DNA of 48,611 bases from Salinivibrio sharmensis (GTDB taxonomy: Bacteria > Pseudomonadota > Gammaproteobacteria > Enterobacterales > Vibrionaceae): contig NZ_MUFC01000018.1 in assembly GCF_001995985.1 (NCBI RefSeq), forward strand, positions 313 to 48,923. The letters run 5' to 3'. The position numbers were made by a program, and so were the translations under genes. The notes below the pieces were generated by a model that saw nothing but the letters and a program-made list of their open reading frames with translations, was not told where the DNA came from and did no database searches. This document shows positions 1 to 8,674 of the stretch, one piece after another (the stretch's first letter is position 1; the number at the start of each line of letters is the position of its first letter).

Positions 1-23
1 GCTTCGCTCGGTCAGGGCTGCGT

Positions 24-85
24 ATCTTACGCGCCTTGCCGTTAAAGTCAAGAAGAAATTTTATCTTTTATTTTCAACCCTACCG
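24..85 (-). promoter_or_regulatory. rRNA operon P1-type promoter, proximal to the operon
   Basis: On the minus strand there is a -35 TTGACT (46–51), a 16 bp spacer and a -10 TAAGAT (24–29), followed by a GC-rich start region. An A/T-rich stretch at 52–85 sits where an UP element would be. The 16 bp spacer, the UP-like tract and the GC-rich discriminator are typical of rrn P1 promoters. Transcription would leave the window to the left, with +1 near 17. In E. coli murI and btuB also lie next to an rRNA operon, so the missing gene is expected to be 16S rRNA. The rRNA itself is not in the window. Confidence 0.75.
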
Positions 86-141
86 GCTGAAACAAAACCT
101 CTTTTTGACTTCCCTAACGCGTGGCGTTAAGTAGGCCGGCA

Positions 142-195
142 ATGTTAATCATTTAAAAACTGACGTCAAGCGTTTATTTTTATTTGATTTTTACC
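142..195 (-). promoter_or_regulatory. rRNA operon promoter, middle of three tandem promoters
   Basis: The minus strand has TTGACG (164–169), a 16 bp spacer and TAACAT (142–147). An A/T-rich UP-like tract precedes it at about 170–195. Its architecture and spacer match the promoter at 24–51, so I read it as a second start site for the same rRNA operon. Confidence 0.6.
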
Positions 196-237
196 TCGAC
201 ATGCTCGCTAAGCGCTTGCCGTGTCGATGTGGGGCGT

Positions 238-290
238 AGTATAGCGACGCGGATCACACTGACAAGGGATTTTTACGTTTTTTATTTCGA
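238..290 (-). promoter_or_regulatory. rRNA operon promoter, distal of three tandem promoters
   Basis: The minus strand has TTGTCA (260–265), a 16 bp spacer and TATACT (238–243), followed by the GC-rich sequence ACGCCCCACA. An A/T-rich tract at about 266–290 would act as an UP element. The GC-rich discriminator suggests ppGpp/DksA-type stringent control, which is an inference from rrn P1 promoters in general. Confidence 0.6.
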
Positions 291-449
291 CTGAGCAATA
301 ATCCACCTAAAATGATGAATAACCAGCGGTTTGAAACATTATTGATACGAGACCTTTACCGCAAGGTAACGCTGGCTTGTTTTCTTGGTCTTTTTCACGA
401 CATGCATTGCCGAACTGTTGTCATGTCATCACTTTAATTGTTCTATTTA

Positions 450-941
450 ATGACGCTTATGAAATCACCAGTTAATTTTGCTTTAGTCATCTGCATCGCT
501 GTCCTTGGCGCGATTATCGTCAGCCTCATGGACGTCAGCTCACCCGCTCTTTCGTTTGCTATGGGTGCAATACTTAGTGGTCTAGCTTGCCTATATCTTC
601 CTTTACCTAACTTTATTCAGCCAGAGCAAGGACCCTCTACATCGACTCCGTCGAGTGAAAAAGAAGAAGAGTCTCCGCAAAGCAAAACGCTATACGTCGG
701 AAACTTACCTTATCGTGCAAATGAAAATGATGTGCGCACGCTGTTTAGCGAACATGGAGAAGTGTTTGCCGTTCGTCTAATGAAAGACAAACGGACGGGG
801 AAACGCCGAGGGTTTGGTTTTGTGGTGATGGCCGCAGGACATGCCGACGATGCTATCAATGCGCTCAATAATAATGTTTATGGCGAGCGGACACTTAAAG
901 TCCGTGAAGCGAATGAGCCAAAAAAGCAGGCGAATAGCTGA
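450..941 (+). CDS. Membrane-anchored RRM-domain RNA-binding protein
   Basis: This predicted 163-residue protein has two hydrophobic segments at about residues 8–27 and 31–50, a Ser/Thr/Glu-rich linker, then one RNA recognition motif at about residues 80–155. RNP2 (LYVGNLPY) and RNP1 (RGFGFVVM) are both intact, so single-stranded RNA binding is likely. The hydrophobic N-terminus suggests attachment to the inner membrane. Similar RRM proteins occur in Vibrio relatives next to murI, with no function I can name. The start is uncertain: TTG at 438, ATG at 450 and ATG at 459 are in frame and none has a good Shine-Dalgarno; I chose 450. Its last 47 bases overlap the 3' end of convergent murI. Confidence 0.8.
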   Translation: MTLMKSPVNFALVICIAVLGAIIVSLMDVSSPALSFAMGAILSGLACLYLPLPNFIQPEQGPSTSTPSSEKEEESPQSKTLYVGNLPYRANENDVRTLFSEHGEVFAVRLMKDKRTGKRRGFGFVVMAAGHADDAINALNNNVYGERTLKVREANEPKKQANS

Positions 942-1716
942 CATCCGTAAAACCTATCGATCGGATAAAGTCCGCCAAAGCATCAGCTTTAATAGGGGTT
1001 GCCGTCGCATAAGCATAATGCTTTGACGTCGCAACGGTAGCCCTTGCGTCACTATGTAGACTGACCAGCGAAACCACGCGGCGCGCAATCGCATCTCCCG
1101 AATCAATTAAACGGACTGAGTCACCCATCACTGATTGGATGTCATCACGCAGTAAAGGAAAGTGAGTGCAACCCAGTACGAGGGTATCGACGGTTCCTTT
1201 AAACGGACGCAATATGGCCGCGAGATCTTGCTGGTTCACCGCCTCACCACGGAGTTTGCGTTCTGCCATATGCACGAGTGCCGTGGTACCGACTGAGACT
1301 ACCTGACAATCTTTGGCAAAGTCAGCCACCAATTGTTCGGTATACGGACGAGCCACCGTGGCGGGTGTTGCTAGTAAGCCAATCGCCTTTTGCTGACTCA
1401 TTGCGGCCGCAGGCTTGATCGCGGGTACAACTCCCACGACCGGAAGCGCCAACTGCTGACGGAGCGTGGGTAATACCAGCGTCGAGGCTGTATTGCATGC
1501 AATGACGACGATATCAATATCATGATGCGCGCACACCGCTTGTATTTGAGCGGTCACCCGTGTGACCAAGCGCGTGTCATCTAACTCGCCGTATGGAAAA
1601 GCTTCGTTATCGAATAAATAGGTGTAGTTAGCGTCAGGAAGCTGCTCTCGCACCGACTGATAAATCGATAAGCCACCCACACCAGAGTCAAAGATCAGAA
1701 TGTTAGGCTGCGCCAT
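895..1716 (-). CDS. murI: Glutamate racemase
   Basis: MurI interconverts L- and D-glutamate in the cytoplasm to supply D-Glu for peptidoglycan. The 273-residue protein shows the family signatures: an N-terminal IFDSGVGG (Asp10), CNTAST with catalytic Cys74, and GCTHFPLL with the second catalytic Cys183. The ATG lies only 21 bp beyond the intrinsic terminator that follows btuB, with a modest GGGTG upstream, so expression depends on terminator read-through or on a promoter inside btuB or the terminator region. Its 3' end overlaps the convergent RRM gene by 47 bp. The murI–btuB neighbourhood next to an rRNA operon is the arrangement seen in E. coli. Confidence 0.96.
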   Translation of the reverse strand: MAQPNILIFDSGVGGLSIYQSVREQLPDANYTYLFDNEAFPYGELDDTRLVTRVTAQIQAVCAHHDIDIVVIACNTASTLVLPTLRQQLALPVVGVVPAIKPAAAMSQQKAIGLLATPATVARPYTEQLVADFAKDCQVVSVGTTALVHMAERKLRGEAVNQQDLAAILRPFKGTVDTLVLGCTHFPLLRDDIQSVMGDSVRLIDSGDAIARRVVSLVSLHSDARATVATSKHYAYATATPIKADALADFIRSIGFTDVSYSPAFLAHSLHGL

Positions 1717-1732
1717 GAGTCACCCATACAAT

Positions 1733-1762
1733 AAAAACGCCCTTATCATAACGATAAGGGCG
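1733..1762 (-). terminator. Intrinsic terminator after btuB
   Basis: A 10 bp perfect stem (1738–1747 with 1753–1762) closes a 5 nt loop. On the minus strand it is followed by TTTTT and further T-rich sequence. It lies between the btuB stop and the murI start. Confidence 0.85.
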
Positions 1763-1794
1763 TGAGAAAAGCTAGTTTCGCCGAGAAGCTATCA

Positions 1795-3591
1795 CTAGTA
1801 CTGATAGTCCAACGTCATAAAGTAGGCGCGTTCGGCCGCAGGATAACCACCCGCTGTCTCGTACTCTTTATCAAACACATTATCGACTTTGCCTTTCACG
1901 GTTAGGTGATCGGTCGCCTGATAAGAGGCAGTGACCGCCCATAAACTATAACTACCTAAACGGCCATTCGGATCAATTCGCTCGCTTTGATATTGCCACT
2001 GTGTGCCCAGCAGTATGCGCTCCCATTGGTACGATGCCTGCCATTTCGCCACCCGTTCGGCGCGACGCAGGAGCTGTTCACCGGTGTTATCCTTTTTGGG
2101 ATCTTTATACTCCAATGAAAGCTGGTTATGGAGTGATGCCACATCAAAGCTCGCAATGAGCTCAATGCCCTTAATCGTTACATCTTCAATATTGCGATAT
2201 TTCCACGTCTCCGTGTCAAAACCAACCATATTATCAATATGGTTAATGTAGCCGGTAAGCGACCAATCGATATCTGCAGTTAAGCCATGCAGAGCAAGCT
2301 CGGTATTTGCGGATTCATCTGGATTTAAGTTTTCATCTCCATACTGACCATAAAGCTCAGTAAAAAGCGGTGCTTTGAAGGCGGTGCTATAACTGGCGAC
2401 CAATTGATATCCTTCCACTATCGCAAGACCCGCGCTTGTCTGCCACGTCGTATGCTGGCCGTATTGTTCGTTATCATCCAAGCGCACGCTTGCTTCAATA
2501 GATAGTGGCTCTACTGGGCTAAATTGCGTTAAAAGGTAAGTGCCAAGGTTATCGCGCGGGTTAATAGCAATTTCATCAATATCTACCCACCCTTTATTGT
2601 AGGTATCTTGTCGATAATCCACACCGCCACCAAGCAGCCAGTCATCCGTGGCTTGATACTGGAGTCCCAACGAGGTAGAGACTTGTTCCACATCTGAGGT
2701 TTTATTCTCCTTGCGCACGGTACCAGGAAAATAGTCATACTTATCTCGCTGAGAAAATTCCCCGCTCAAGGTTGCACTCCAGCCCCCTGAGCGATAATTC
2801 AGATTGCCAGCCAGTGCTTGGCTTTCCAACCAACTGTGCTTTATTTGGTTAGAGTAGTCGTAATCGTATTCATTCTGGTACCAGCGCCCCGTCACATCGG
2901 CCGACCAAGATGTATTCCAGCGATGACTGTATCCAAGTTGTGCATTGCGGCCGGTAAAACCATGCTGATCTCCCCGGTTGCTCGCCGATGGATGAACATT
3001 GTATCCATCATTGGACTCATACCCAGCGATACCAGAGAAGTGACCCTTATCGCCCAACGTTGTTGACCACGTACCACTAACAGCATGATGATCCAAACTG
3101 CCTACGGTCGCGGAAACATTGGCTCGCTCTGTATTGCTTTTGGTGATGATATTGATCACCCCACCAATCGCGCTCGACCCATAAAGTGTGGCGCGTGCGC
3201 CGCGAATAATCTCAATCCGCTCGATACTGTTTACTGGGATCTGATTAAAATCCACCGAGCCTGTGATAGACGAGGCCATACGCACCCCATCAATCAAGAC
3301 TAAAGAGTGGTCTGATTCCGTGCCGCGCATAAAAATAGAGGCAACTTGTCCACGACCACCGCTTTGAGCAATCTCGATGCTCGGCACCGTGCGCAATACA
3401 TCGACAAGGCTTCGCGCCTGCAAACGCGCAATGTCTTGACGCGTTAAGATAGTTGCCGATTGCAACACTGAAGCATCGGACTGCTCAAACCGACTAGCAG
3501 TCACCACCACCGTTTCGGTGTTTTGCTCGGCCCACGTGCTCACAGGGAAAAATGACGCCGCCATCAGGCTCGCCACTATTTGTTTGTTCAT
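1795..3591 (-). CDS. btuB: TonB-dependent vitamin B12 outer-membrane receptor BtuB
   Basis: BtuB takes up cobalamin across the outer membrane using TonB/ExbBD energy. The 598-residue protein begins with a signal peptide (about 21 residues ending STWA), followed by a Ton box (ETVVVTASRF), a plug domain with the conserved VLIDGV and IERIEIIRG segments, and a 22-strand barrel ending in aromatic residues (LDYQY). The cobalamin riboswitch in its leader strongly supports the substrate. An AAGGA sits just before the ATG, at the downstream edge of the riboswitch, where sequestration of the ribosome binding site could act. A strong terminator follows. Confidence 0.95.
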   Translation of the reverse strand: MNKQIVASLMAASFFPVSTWAEQNTETVVVTASRFEQSDASVLQSATILTRQDIARLQARSLVDVLRTVPSIEIAQSGGRGQVASIFMRGTESDHSLVLIDGVRMASSITGSVDFNQIPVNSIERIEIIRGARATLYGSSAIGGVINIITKSNTERANVSATVGSLDHHAVSGTWSTTLGDKGHFSGIAGYESNDGYNVHPSASNRGDQHGFTGRNAQLGYSHRWNTSWSADVTGRWYQNEYDYDYSNQIKHSWLESQALAGNLNYRSGGWSATLSGEFSQRDKYDYFPGTVRKENKTSDVEQVSTSLGLQYQATDDWLLGGGVDYRQDTYNKGWVDIDEIAINPRDNLGTYLLTQFSPVEPLSIEASVRLDDNEQYGQHTTWQTSAGLAIVEGYQLVASYSTAFKAPLFTELYGQYGDENLNPDESANTELALHGLTADIDWSLTGYINHIDNMVGFDTETWKYRNIEDVTIKGIELIASFDVASLHNQLSLEYKDPKKDNTGEQLLRRAERVAKWQASYQWERILLGTQWQYQSERIDPNGRLGSYSLWAVTASYQATDHLTVKGKVDNVFDKEYETAGGYPAAERAYFMTLDYQY

Positions 3592-3635
3592 TGGTTGTTC
3601 CTTCCTATCGCGAGAATGTGCAGCGACGTGCTGCG

Positions 3636-3840
3636 TCTGTGGGCTGTATTCGGACTTAAGAGCATGGCTTTCGCCGCCTACTGCTAACGACTTCCCATCG
3701 CATACTGTTTATCAGCATTGGCGACAGTGTCTGACCTTGGGCCGGGTTAGGGTCGTTCTCTTACACCGCTGCGCGTCAGTTGCGGACTCTCACCGCATTC
3801 CTGTGATCCGTCCTCTTGGGTATAGACAGAGCACTGACCC
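3636..3840 (-). promoter_or_regulatory. Cobalamin (AdoCbl) riboswitch in the btuB leader
   Basis: The minus-strand leader carries the conserved B12-riboswitch core in order: GGAATGCGGTGAGAGTCC, ACTGACGCGCAGCGGT, GACACTGTCGCC, GATGGGAAGTCG and AAGTCCGAATAC, ending in AGCCCACAG. This matches the E. coli btuB leader block by block. It would repress btuB translation and transcript stability when adenosylcobalamin is plentiful. The boundaries are approximate. Confidence 0.92.
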
Positions 3841-3848
3841 ACGCAGGG

Positions 3849-3877
3849 ATATTAGCCGTCTAGATGGATATTGTCCA
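3849..3877 (-). promoter_or_regulatory. Predicted sigma-70 promoter for btuB
   Basis: The minus strand has TGGACA (3872–3877), a 17 bp spacer and TAATAT (3849–3854). The predicted start near 3842 places the whole riboswitch in the leader. Confidence 0.6.
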
Positions 3878-3979
3878 TTGATAACCTTATCGAATAAGGG
3901 AGAATCGTGAGCAAGGGTGGACATAGCTGGGGATTTGTCTAAAATCTGCGCTCATTTTCCAATCGCTGAGGCAGCCATC

Positions 3980-5083
3980 ATGACCAAGGCTCACACCGCC
4001 GTTGACTACGACACACAGCTTGCTGAGAAAGTCCAACGACTCAATGCACAACTCGCGCCGTTTCACGCACCTGAGCTAGAAATCTTTCGTTCACCGGAAA
4101 CCCACTATCGGATGCGCGCAGAGTTTCGGGTATGGCATGAAGGTGACGACCTGTATTACATCATGTTTGACCCTGCAACCAAGCAGAAGTACCGCGTCGA
4201 TACCTTTCCCGCTGCGAGCCGCCTGATCAATGATTTGATGCCACTGTTGATGGAGGCCATCAAGCCCAACGACGCGTTGCGACGTAAGCTATTCCAAGTT
4301 GATTTCCTATCTACCTTGAGCGGTGAGATCTTGGTGTCTTTGCTTTATCATCGTCAGTTAGATGAAGAGTGGGAAAAGGCCGCGCAAGCGCTTAAACAAC
4401 GTTTGAACGATGAGGGCTTTAACCTCAACCTGATTGGCCGTGCGCGCAAGCAAAAGAAAGTGCTAGACCGCGACTACGTTTTGGAAAAGCTCAATGCCGA
4501 TGGTCAGACGCTAATCTACCAGCAAATTGAAAACAGCTTTACCCAACCTAACGGGCCGATGGCGGAGAAAATGCTGGAATGGGCCATCGATTGCACCCGC
4601 GATAGCCAAGGCGATTTGCTGGAGCTGTATTGCGGGAATGGCAACTTCTCACTGGCATTAGCGAAAAACTTTCGCCGCGTCCTCGCCACCGAGTTGGCGA
4701 AACCCTCGGTGCAATCGGCGCAATACAATATTGCCGCCAACAATATCGACAATGTGCAGATTATTCGTATGTCTGCCGAAGAGTTCACTCAAGCGATCAA
4801 TGGCGAGCGCGAGTTTCGCCGCTTAAAAGATCAAGGGGTGACACTGAGTGACTATCAGTGCAATACCATTTTTGTCGATCCACCCCGTTCGGGCATGGAT
4901 GATGACACCTGCAAAATGGTGCAAGGTTACGATCGGGTTTTATATATCTCCTGTAATCCAGAAACCTTGGTCGAGAACCTAGAACGCTTGAGCCAAACTC
5001 ACCGCATTAGTCGCTGTGCGCTGTTCGATCAATTCCCGTTCACCCACCATACCGAAGCGGGTGTGTGGTTAGAGCGAAAGTAG
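3980..5083 (+). CDS. trmA: tRNA (uracil-5-)-methyltransferase TrmA
   Basis: TrmA makes m5U54 (ribothymidine) in the T-loop of tRNA using SAM. From the ATG at 3980 the protein is 367 residues, next to 366 in E. coli; an upstream GTG at 3917 would add an unrelated extension and was rejected. The SAM-binding [17 protein letters not shown] and ISCNPET motifs are present. Cys325 is the expected nucleophile and Glu359 in HHTEAG the general base, matching E. coli Cys324 and Glu358. It is divergent from btuB, as in enterics, and is followed by a bidirectional terminator. Confidence 0.96.
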   Translation: MTKAHTAVDYDTQLAEKVQRLNAQLAPFHAPELEIFRSPETHYRMRAEFRVWHEGDDLYYIMFDPATKQKYRVDTFPAASRLINDLMPLLMEAIKPNDALRRKLFQVDFLSTLSGEILVSLLYHRQLDEEWEKAAQALKQRLNDEGFNLNLIGRARKQKKVLDRDYVLEKLNADGQTLIYQQIENSFTQPNGPMAEKMLEWAIDCTRDSQGDLLELYCGNGNFSLALAKNFRRVLATELAKPSVQSAQYNIAANNIDNVQIIRMSAEEFTQAINGEREFRRLKDQGVTLSDYQCNTIFVDPPRSGMDDDTCKMVQGYDRVLYISCNPETLVENLERLSQTHRISRCALFDQFPFTHHTEAGVWLERK

Positions 5084-5110
5084 TCATACTAAGCGAGTTC
5101 GTCACAACGT

Positions 5111-5137
5111 AAAAAGGCGTCTCTCGACGCCTTTTTT
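5111..5137. terminator. Bidirectional intrinsic terminator between trmA and yijD
   Basis: GGCGTC (5116–5121) and GACGCC (5126–5131) pair around a 4 nt loop. The stem is flanked by AAAAA on the left and TTTTTT on the right, so it can serve convergent trmA and yijD. Confidence 0.88.
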
Positions 5138-5170
5138 GTTTGTTTTGGAGTGCGATTCGTCGTGCGAGGC

Positions 5171-5554
5171 TTAAACGTCAGACGCAGTATCGTTTTTCGC
5201 TTTACGGCTGAAAAAGCCCAGCTTGTGGCCGACCCAGAACGCTAATGCCATGGCAACCAAAATCGAGAAGAAGTTACCGCCCAGCTCTGGCATTTGCATA
5301 CGGATAAATGCTGAATAGCCAAAGGCCCCCACCAAGAAACAGGCAAACGCAATCAGCGGCGTACCTTCAGTCAGCGGCTGGCGTTCATGAAGTTGGTAGC
5401 AAGCATGCACGGCCAGTACAAACGCGAGAATGGGAAAAATAGAAAATGCCACACCACTGACGAACAGTGTCGCGAGAGTTGCACTTCCACAAATGCCGGT
5501 AACCAGTGCCAGCAGCAAAAATTTACGTTCTGATTTCACTTGCTCGTGTTCCAT
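5171..5554 (-). CDS. yijD: YijD-family (DUF1422) inner-membrane protein
   Basis: This 127-residue protein has about four hydrophobic segments (near residues 12–32, 36–53, 66–85 and 92–110) and a charged C-terminal tail. It resembles E. coli YijD, which lies directly downstream of fabR as here; the gap to fabR is 13 bp, so they are likely co-transcribed. No biochemical function is established. The link to FabR suggests a role in membrane lipid homeostasis, but that is only inferred from position. Confidence 0.85.
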   Translation of the reverse strand: MEHEQVKSERKFLLLALVTGICGSATLATLFVSGVAFSIFPILAFVLAVHACYQLHERQPLTEGTPLIAFACFLVGAFGYSAFIRMQMPELGGNFFSILVAMALAFWVGHKLGFFSRKAKNDTASDV

Positions 5555-5567
5555 GTCTTCACCTGTT

Positions 5568-6203
5568 TTATGACAGTTTTTCCTGTAAGGCTCGCCGCTC
5601 CCGGTCTTTTCGGTACCAGTAAGCTCCCTTGGCTATCATGCGTAATTGTAACACCATTCGCTCGGCCAATTCTGCGCGGGCGTGAGGATCGAGATCAAGC
5701 GCTTCCGCGCCCATATTAAAGACCAAGATCACACATGCTTCCGACTGATTGTACGCTTCTTCATAGGTGAGCTGCGTGCGAGATTGTAAATACTCGGTCA
5801 ACTCAGCAACAAAATGTTGGATTTCTCGAGCCACGGCAGCACGGAAGGCCGAAGAGGTGCCTGACCGCTCGCGCAACAGCAACCGAAACACATTTGGGCT
5901 GCTCTCGATAAACTCCATAAAGGTTTCTACCGAGGTGCGTACCACACTGCCTTCCGCGGCGATCCGCTGACGCGCCTGACGCATCAGTTGTCGGAGCAAT
6001 AGTCCGCCCTCGTCGACCATGGTCAACCCCAGCTCATCCATATCTTTAAAGTGACGATAGAAAGAGGTAGGCGCTATTCCCGCCTCGCGTGCGACTTCGC
6101 GCAGGCTGAGACTGGAAAAACTGCGTTCAGCACTGAGCTGGCTGAACGCCGCATCAATGACAGAACGGCGCGTTTTTTCTTTTTGTTGTGCTCGAATACC
6201 CAT
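5568..6203 (-). CDS. fabR: Unsaturated fatty acid biosynthesis repressor FabR (TetR family)
   Basis: FabR represses fabA and fabB in response to the balance of unsaturated and saturated acyl chains. The 211-residue protein opens with [13 protein letters not shown] and has a TetR-type helix-turn-helix at about residues 10–55, including [19 protein letters not shown], which is nearly the same as in E. coli FabR. The C-terminal ligand/dimer domain contains the conserved [11 protein letters not shown]. It is divergent from sthA across 195 bp. I looked for a FabR-type palindrome in that gap and could not support one. Confidence 0.93.
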   Translation of the reverse strand: MGIRAQQKEKTRRSVIDAAFSQLSAERSFSSLSLREVAREAGIAPTSFYRHFKDMDELGLTMVDEGGLLLRQLMRQARQRIAAEGSVVRTSVETFMEFIESSPNVFRLLLRERSGTSSAFRAAVAREIQHFVAELTEYLQSRTQLTYEEAYNQSEACVILVFNMGAEALDLDPHARAELAERMVLQLRMIAKGAYWYRKDRERRALQEKLS

Positions 6204-6398
6204 CGCACTCTACTCATGGTCACCATGCTGTCACTATACGCAATTTTAGTGTTTAAATCAGCCAATCCAGGCAGTGCTTCCCATCGCTATCACGCGGATT
6301 TGAACACAGATTTGGCTGCGAAAGTTAACCTTACGGATAATAAGCGTTAAACTGGTCATAAACAGATGTTGCAATAATGAAAATAAGGTCTGACCCCT

Positions 6399-7817
6399 AT
6401 GAGCAAGTCGAGCCCTCGCCCGCAAGATCATTTTGACGCCATCGTGATAGGCAGTGGCCCCGGAGGAGAAGGGGCCGCCATGGGCTTATCCAAAGCCGGT
6501 AAGCGGGTGGCCGTGATTGAGCGAGAAAGCACCGTCGGAGGTGGCTGTACCCATTGGGGCACCATCCCGTCTAAAGCACTGCGCCACACCGTTAGCCGGA
6601 TCATTGAATTTAATCAAAGCCCTATCTACACCCAAAACAGCAAGAGTATCCACAGTACCTTTTCTCAAATACTCAGCCATGCTGAATCGGTAATCGGTAA
6701 ACAAACCCGCATGCGCCAGGGCTTCTATGACCGCAACCAATGTACCTTACTCCATGGCAACGCCGAGTTTGTCGATGCGCATACCCTAACGGTGCATCAT
6801 AGTGACGGCAGTGCTGATACCTACACCGCCGATCACTTTGTGATTGCCACCGGCTCTCGCCCTTATCAGCCTGCCGATGTGGATTTTTCTCACCCTCGGA
6901 TTTATGACAGTGACTCCATTTTATCGTTAGCCCATGACCCGCGGCATGTGATCATTTATGGAGCCGGCGTGATAGGTAGCGAGTATGCTTCTATTTTTCG
7001 TGGGCTCGGGGTCAAAGTGGATTTAATCAATACCCGCGATCGCTTGCTGTCATTTTTGGATAATGAAATCTCTGATGCTTTGTCTTATCACTTTGGCAGT
7101 AGCGGTGTCATGATCCGCAATGATGAGACCTATGAGCGCATTGAGGGCACTGATGATGGCGTGATTGTGCATCTGGAGTCAGGCAAAAAAATGAAAGCAG
7201 ATTGTCTGCTGTATGCCAATGGTCGCGCAGGCAATACCGACAAACTCAATTTGTCCTCGGTCGGCCTTACGCCAAATTCACGTGGGCAGCTCGACGTTGA
7301 TAGCGAAAGCTACGCAACAGAAGTGGGCCATATTTATGCCGTCGGTGATGTGATTGGCTACCCAAGCCTTGCCAGCGCTGCGTATGATCAAGGCCGCGTG
7401 GTGGCCGAAGCCATTTGCCAAGGCAATACTAACGTACGTTTGATTGAGCACATCCCCACCGGCATTTATACCATTCCTGAAATCAGTTCAGTGGGCAAAA
7501 CGGAGCAGGAGCTCACCGCGGAAAAAGTGCCCTATGAGGTCGGACGGTCTTTGTTCAAACATCTCGCACGGGCACAAATTGCAGGCATGGATGTCGGCAG
7601 TTTGAAGATCCTTTTCCACCGCGAAACCCGCGAGATATTAGGTATTCACTGCTTTGGTGAACGCGCATCGGAAATCATTCATATCGGCCAAGCGATCTTT
7701 GAGCAAAAAGGCGACGGCAACACCATCGATTACTTTGTGAATACCACCTTCAACTACCCGACCATGGCCGAAGCGTACCGGGTCGCGGCGCTCAATGGCT
7801 TAAACCGTCTGTTCTAA
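6399..7817 (+). CDS. sthA: Soluble pyridine nucleotide transhydrogenase
   Basis: SthA (UdhA) is a cytoplasmic FAD enzyme that transfers reducing equivalents between NADPH and NAD+. The 472-residue protein has the FAD-binding [10 protein letters not shown] near the N-terminus, an NAD(P)-binding [13 protein letters not shown] near residue 190, and a C-terminal dimer domain typical of the disulfide oxidoreductase fold. The active-site loop reads CTHWGT, so Cys50 is kept but the second redox Cys is Thr55. This separates transhydrogenases from lipoamide dehydrogenase and glutathione reductase. It starts with ATG, with AAGG about 10 nt upstream. Confidence 0.95.
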   Translation: MSKSSPRPQDHFDAIVIGSGPGGEGAAMGLSKAGKRVAVIERESTVGGGCTHWGTIPSKALRHTVSRIIEFNQSPIYTQNSKSIHSTFSQILSHAESVIGKQTRMRQGFYDRNQCTLLHGNAEFVDAHTLTVHHSDGSADTYTADHFVIATGSRPYQPADVDFSHPRIYDSDSILSLAHDPRHVIIYGAGVIGSEYASIFRGLGVKVDLINTRDRLLSFLDNEISDALSYHFGSSGVMIRNDETYERIEGTDDGVIVHLESGKKMKADCLLYANGRAGNTDKLNLSSVGLTPNSRGQLDVDSESYATEVGHIYAVGDVIGYPSLASAAYDQGRVVAEAICQGNTNVRLIEHIPTGIYTIPEISSVGKTEQELTAEKVPYEVGRSLFKHLARAQIAGMDVGSLKILFHRETREILGIHCFGERASEIIHIGQAIFEQKGDGNTIDYFVNTTFNYPTMAEAYRVAALNGLNRLF

Positions 7818-7824
7818 ATAGCCG

Positions 7825-7852
7825 AAAAGAAAACGGCACCGTCAGGTGCCGT
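7825..7852 (-). terminator. Intrinsic terminator after cysQ
   Basis: An 8 bp stem (7833–7840 with 7845–7852) has a GTCA loop and is followed on the minus strand by TTTCTTTT. It is the first clear terminator at the end of the long gsp–nudE–cysQ unit. Confidence 0.8.
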
Positions 7853-7858
7853 CAACTG

Positions 7859-8671
7859 TTATGATGCCTGCAGTATTGAAGACCACGCGAGTGACTCATC
7901 CCCTAACACAATAAAATTGGGGTTTTGTAGCGAGTCCCGCTCATTGTATGACAAGGCATTGAGCGCGGTACTCAGTATGCGCCCACCGGCTTGCTCAACA
8001 ATGCACTGCGTCGCCGCCGTATCCCATTCACCCGTGGGGCCTAAGCGTAGATAGCAGTCCACGGCACCCTCGGCCACCAAGCAAGCTTTCAGCGCCGCCG
8101 AGCCTAATGGCACCAAATCGTAGTTGATTTCAGGTGCCAGCTTTTCGGTGACCGCATGAATGTCTTGGCGACGACTAATCGCAATTGAGAGTGATGTGAT
8201 CGCCTCTTCTCGCTTCATTGTCGAAATGCGATGCATTTCGCCATCTGGGGTGATTTTCCACGCCCCTTTATCCTGACAAGCATAATAAGTCACCCCCGAT
8301 ACAGGCGCATAGACTACCCCCATCACCGGGTGGTTATCCTCCACCAGCGCGATAATGGTGGCGAAATCACCACTGCCCGCAATAAATTCTTGAGTACCGT
8401 CGAGCGGGTCAATCAACCAATAGCGCTGCCATTGCTGACGGTCGCTTAATGGCACACCACAGTCTTCTTCCGATAACACGGGGATGTCTGGCGTCAACGC
8501 GGTGAGCTTTTCCGTGATCAGCTTATGTGCCGCCAAATCAGCACTGGTCACTGGCGTTTGGTCACTTTTAGTGATCTCTTCAAAATCACCGTCTTGGTAA
8601 ATATCTAGGATAACCTGACCCGCAGAGCGAGTTATCTCAATCACCTCGGGCAACAACTCAGGCAATGCCAT
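7859..8671 (-). CDS. cysQ: 3'(2'),5'-bisphosphate nucleotidase CysQ
   Basis: CysQ hydrolyses 3'-phosphoadenosine 5'-phosphate (PAP), a by-product of sulfate assimilation, to AMP. The 270-residue protein belongs to the Mg2+-dependent, Li+-sensitive inositol monophosphatase superfamily. The metal ligands are visible as Glu69 in LSEED, DPLDGT (Asp88–Thr93) and WDTAA near the C-terminus. It starts 3 bp after the nudE stop and is probably co-transcribed with it. Confidence 0.92.
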   Translation of the reverse strand: MALPELLPEVIEITRSAGQVILDIYQDGDFEEITKSDQTPVTSADLAAHKLITEKLTALTPDIPVLSEEDCGVPLSDRQQWQRYWLIDPLDGTQEFIAGSGDFATIIALVEDNHPVMGVVYAPVSGVTYYACQDKGAWKITPDGEMHRISTMKREEAITSLSIAISRRQDIHAVTEKLAPEINYDLVPLGSAALKACLVAEGAVDCYLRLGPTGEWDTAATQCIVEQAGGRILSTALNALSYNERDSLQNPNFIVLGDESLAWSSILQAS

Positions 8672-8674
8672 GCC

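Noticed and set aside
3518-3910. 130-codon open frame on the plus strand over the btuB leader
   Set aside because: It is antisense to the btuB signal peptide and the cobalamin riboswitch; Cys-rich, without domain.
6051-6350. 99-codon open frame across the fabR–sthA gap
   Set aside because: Most of it is antisense to fabR and it has no recognisable domain or start signal.
6204-6398. Possible FabR operator between fabR and sthA
   Set aside because: No sequence close to the FabR palindrome was found; only an imperfect AGTTAAC/GTTAAACT repeat.
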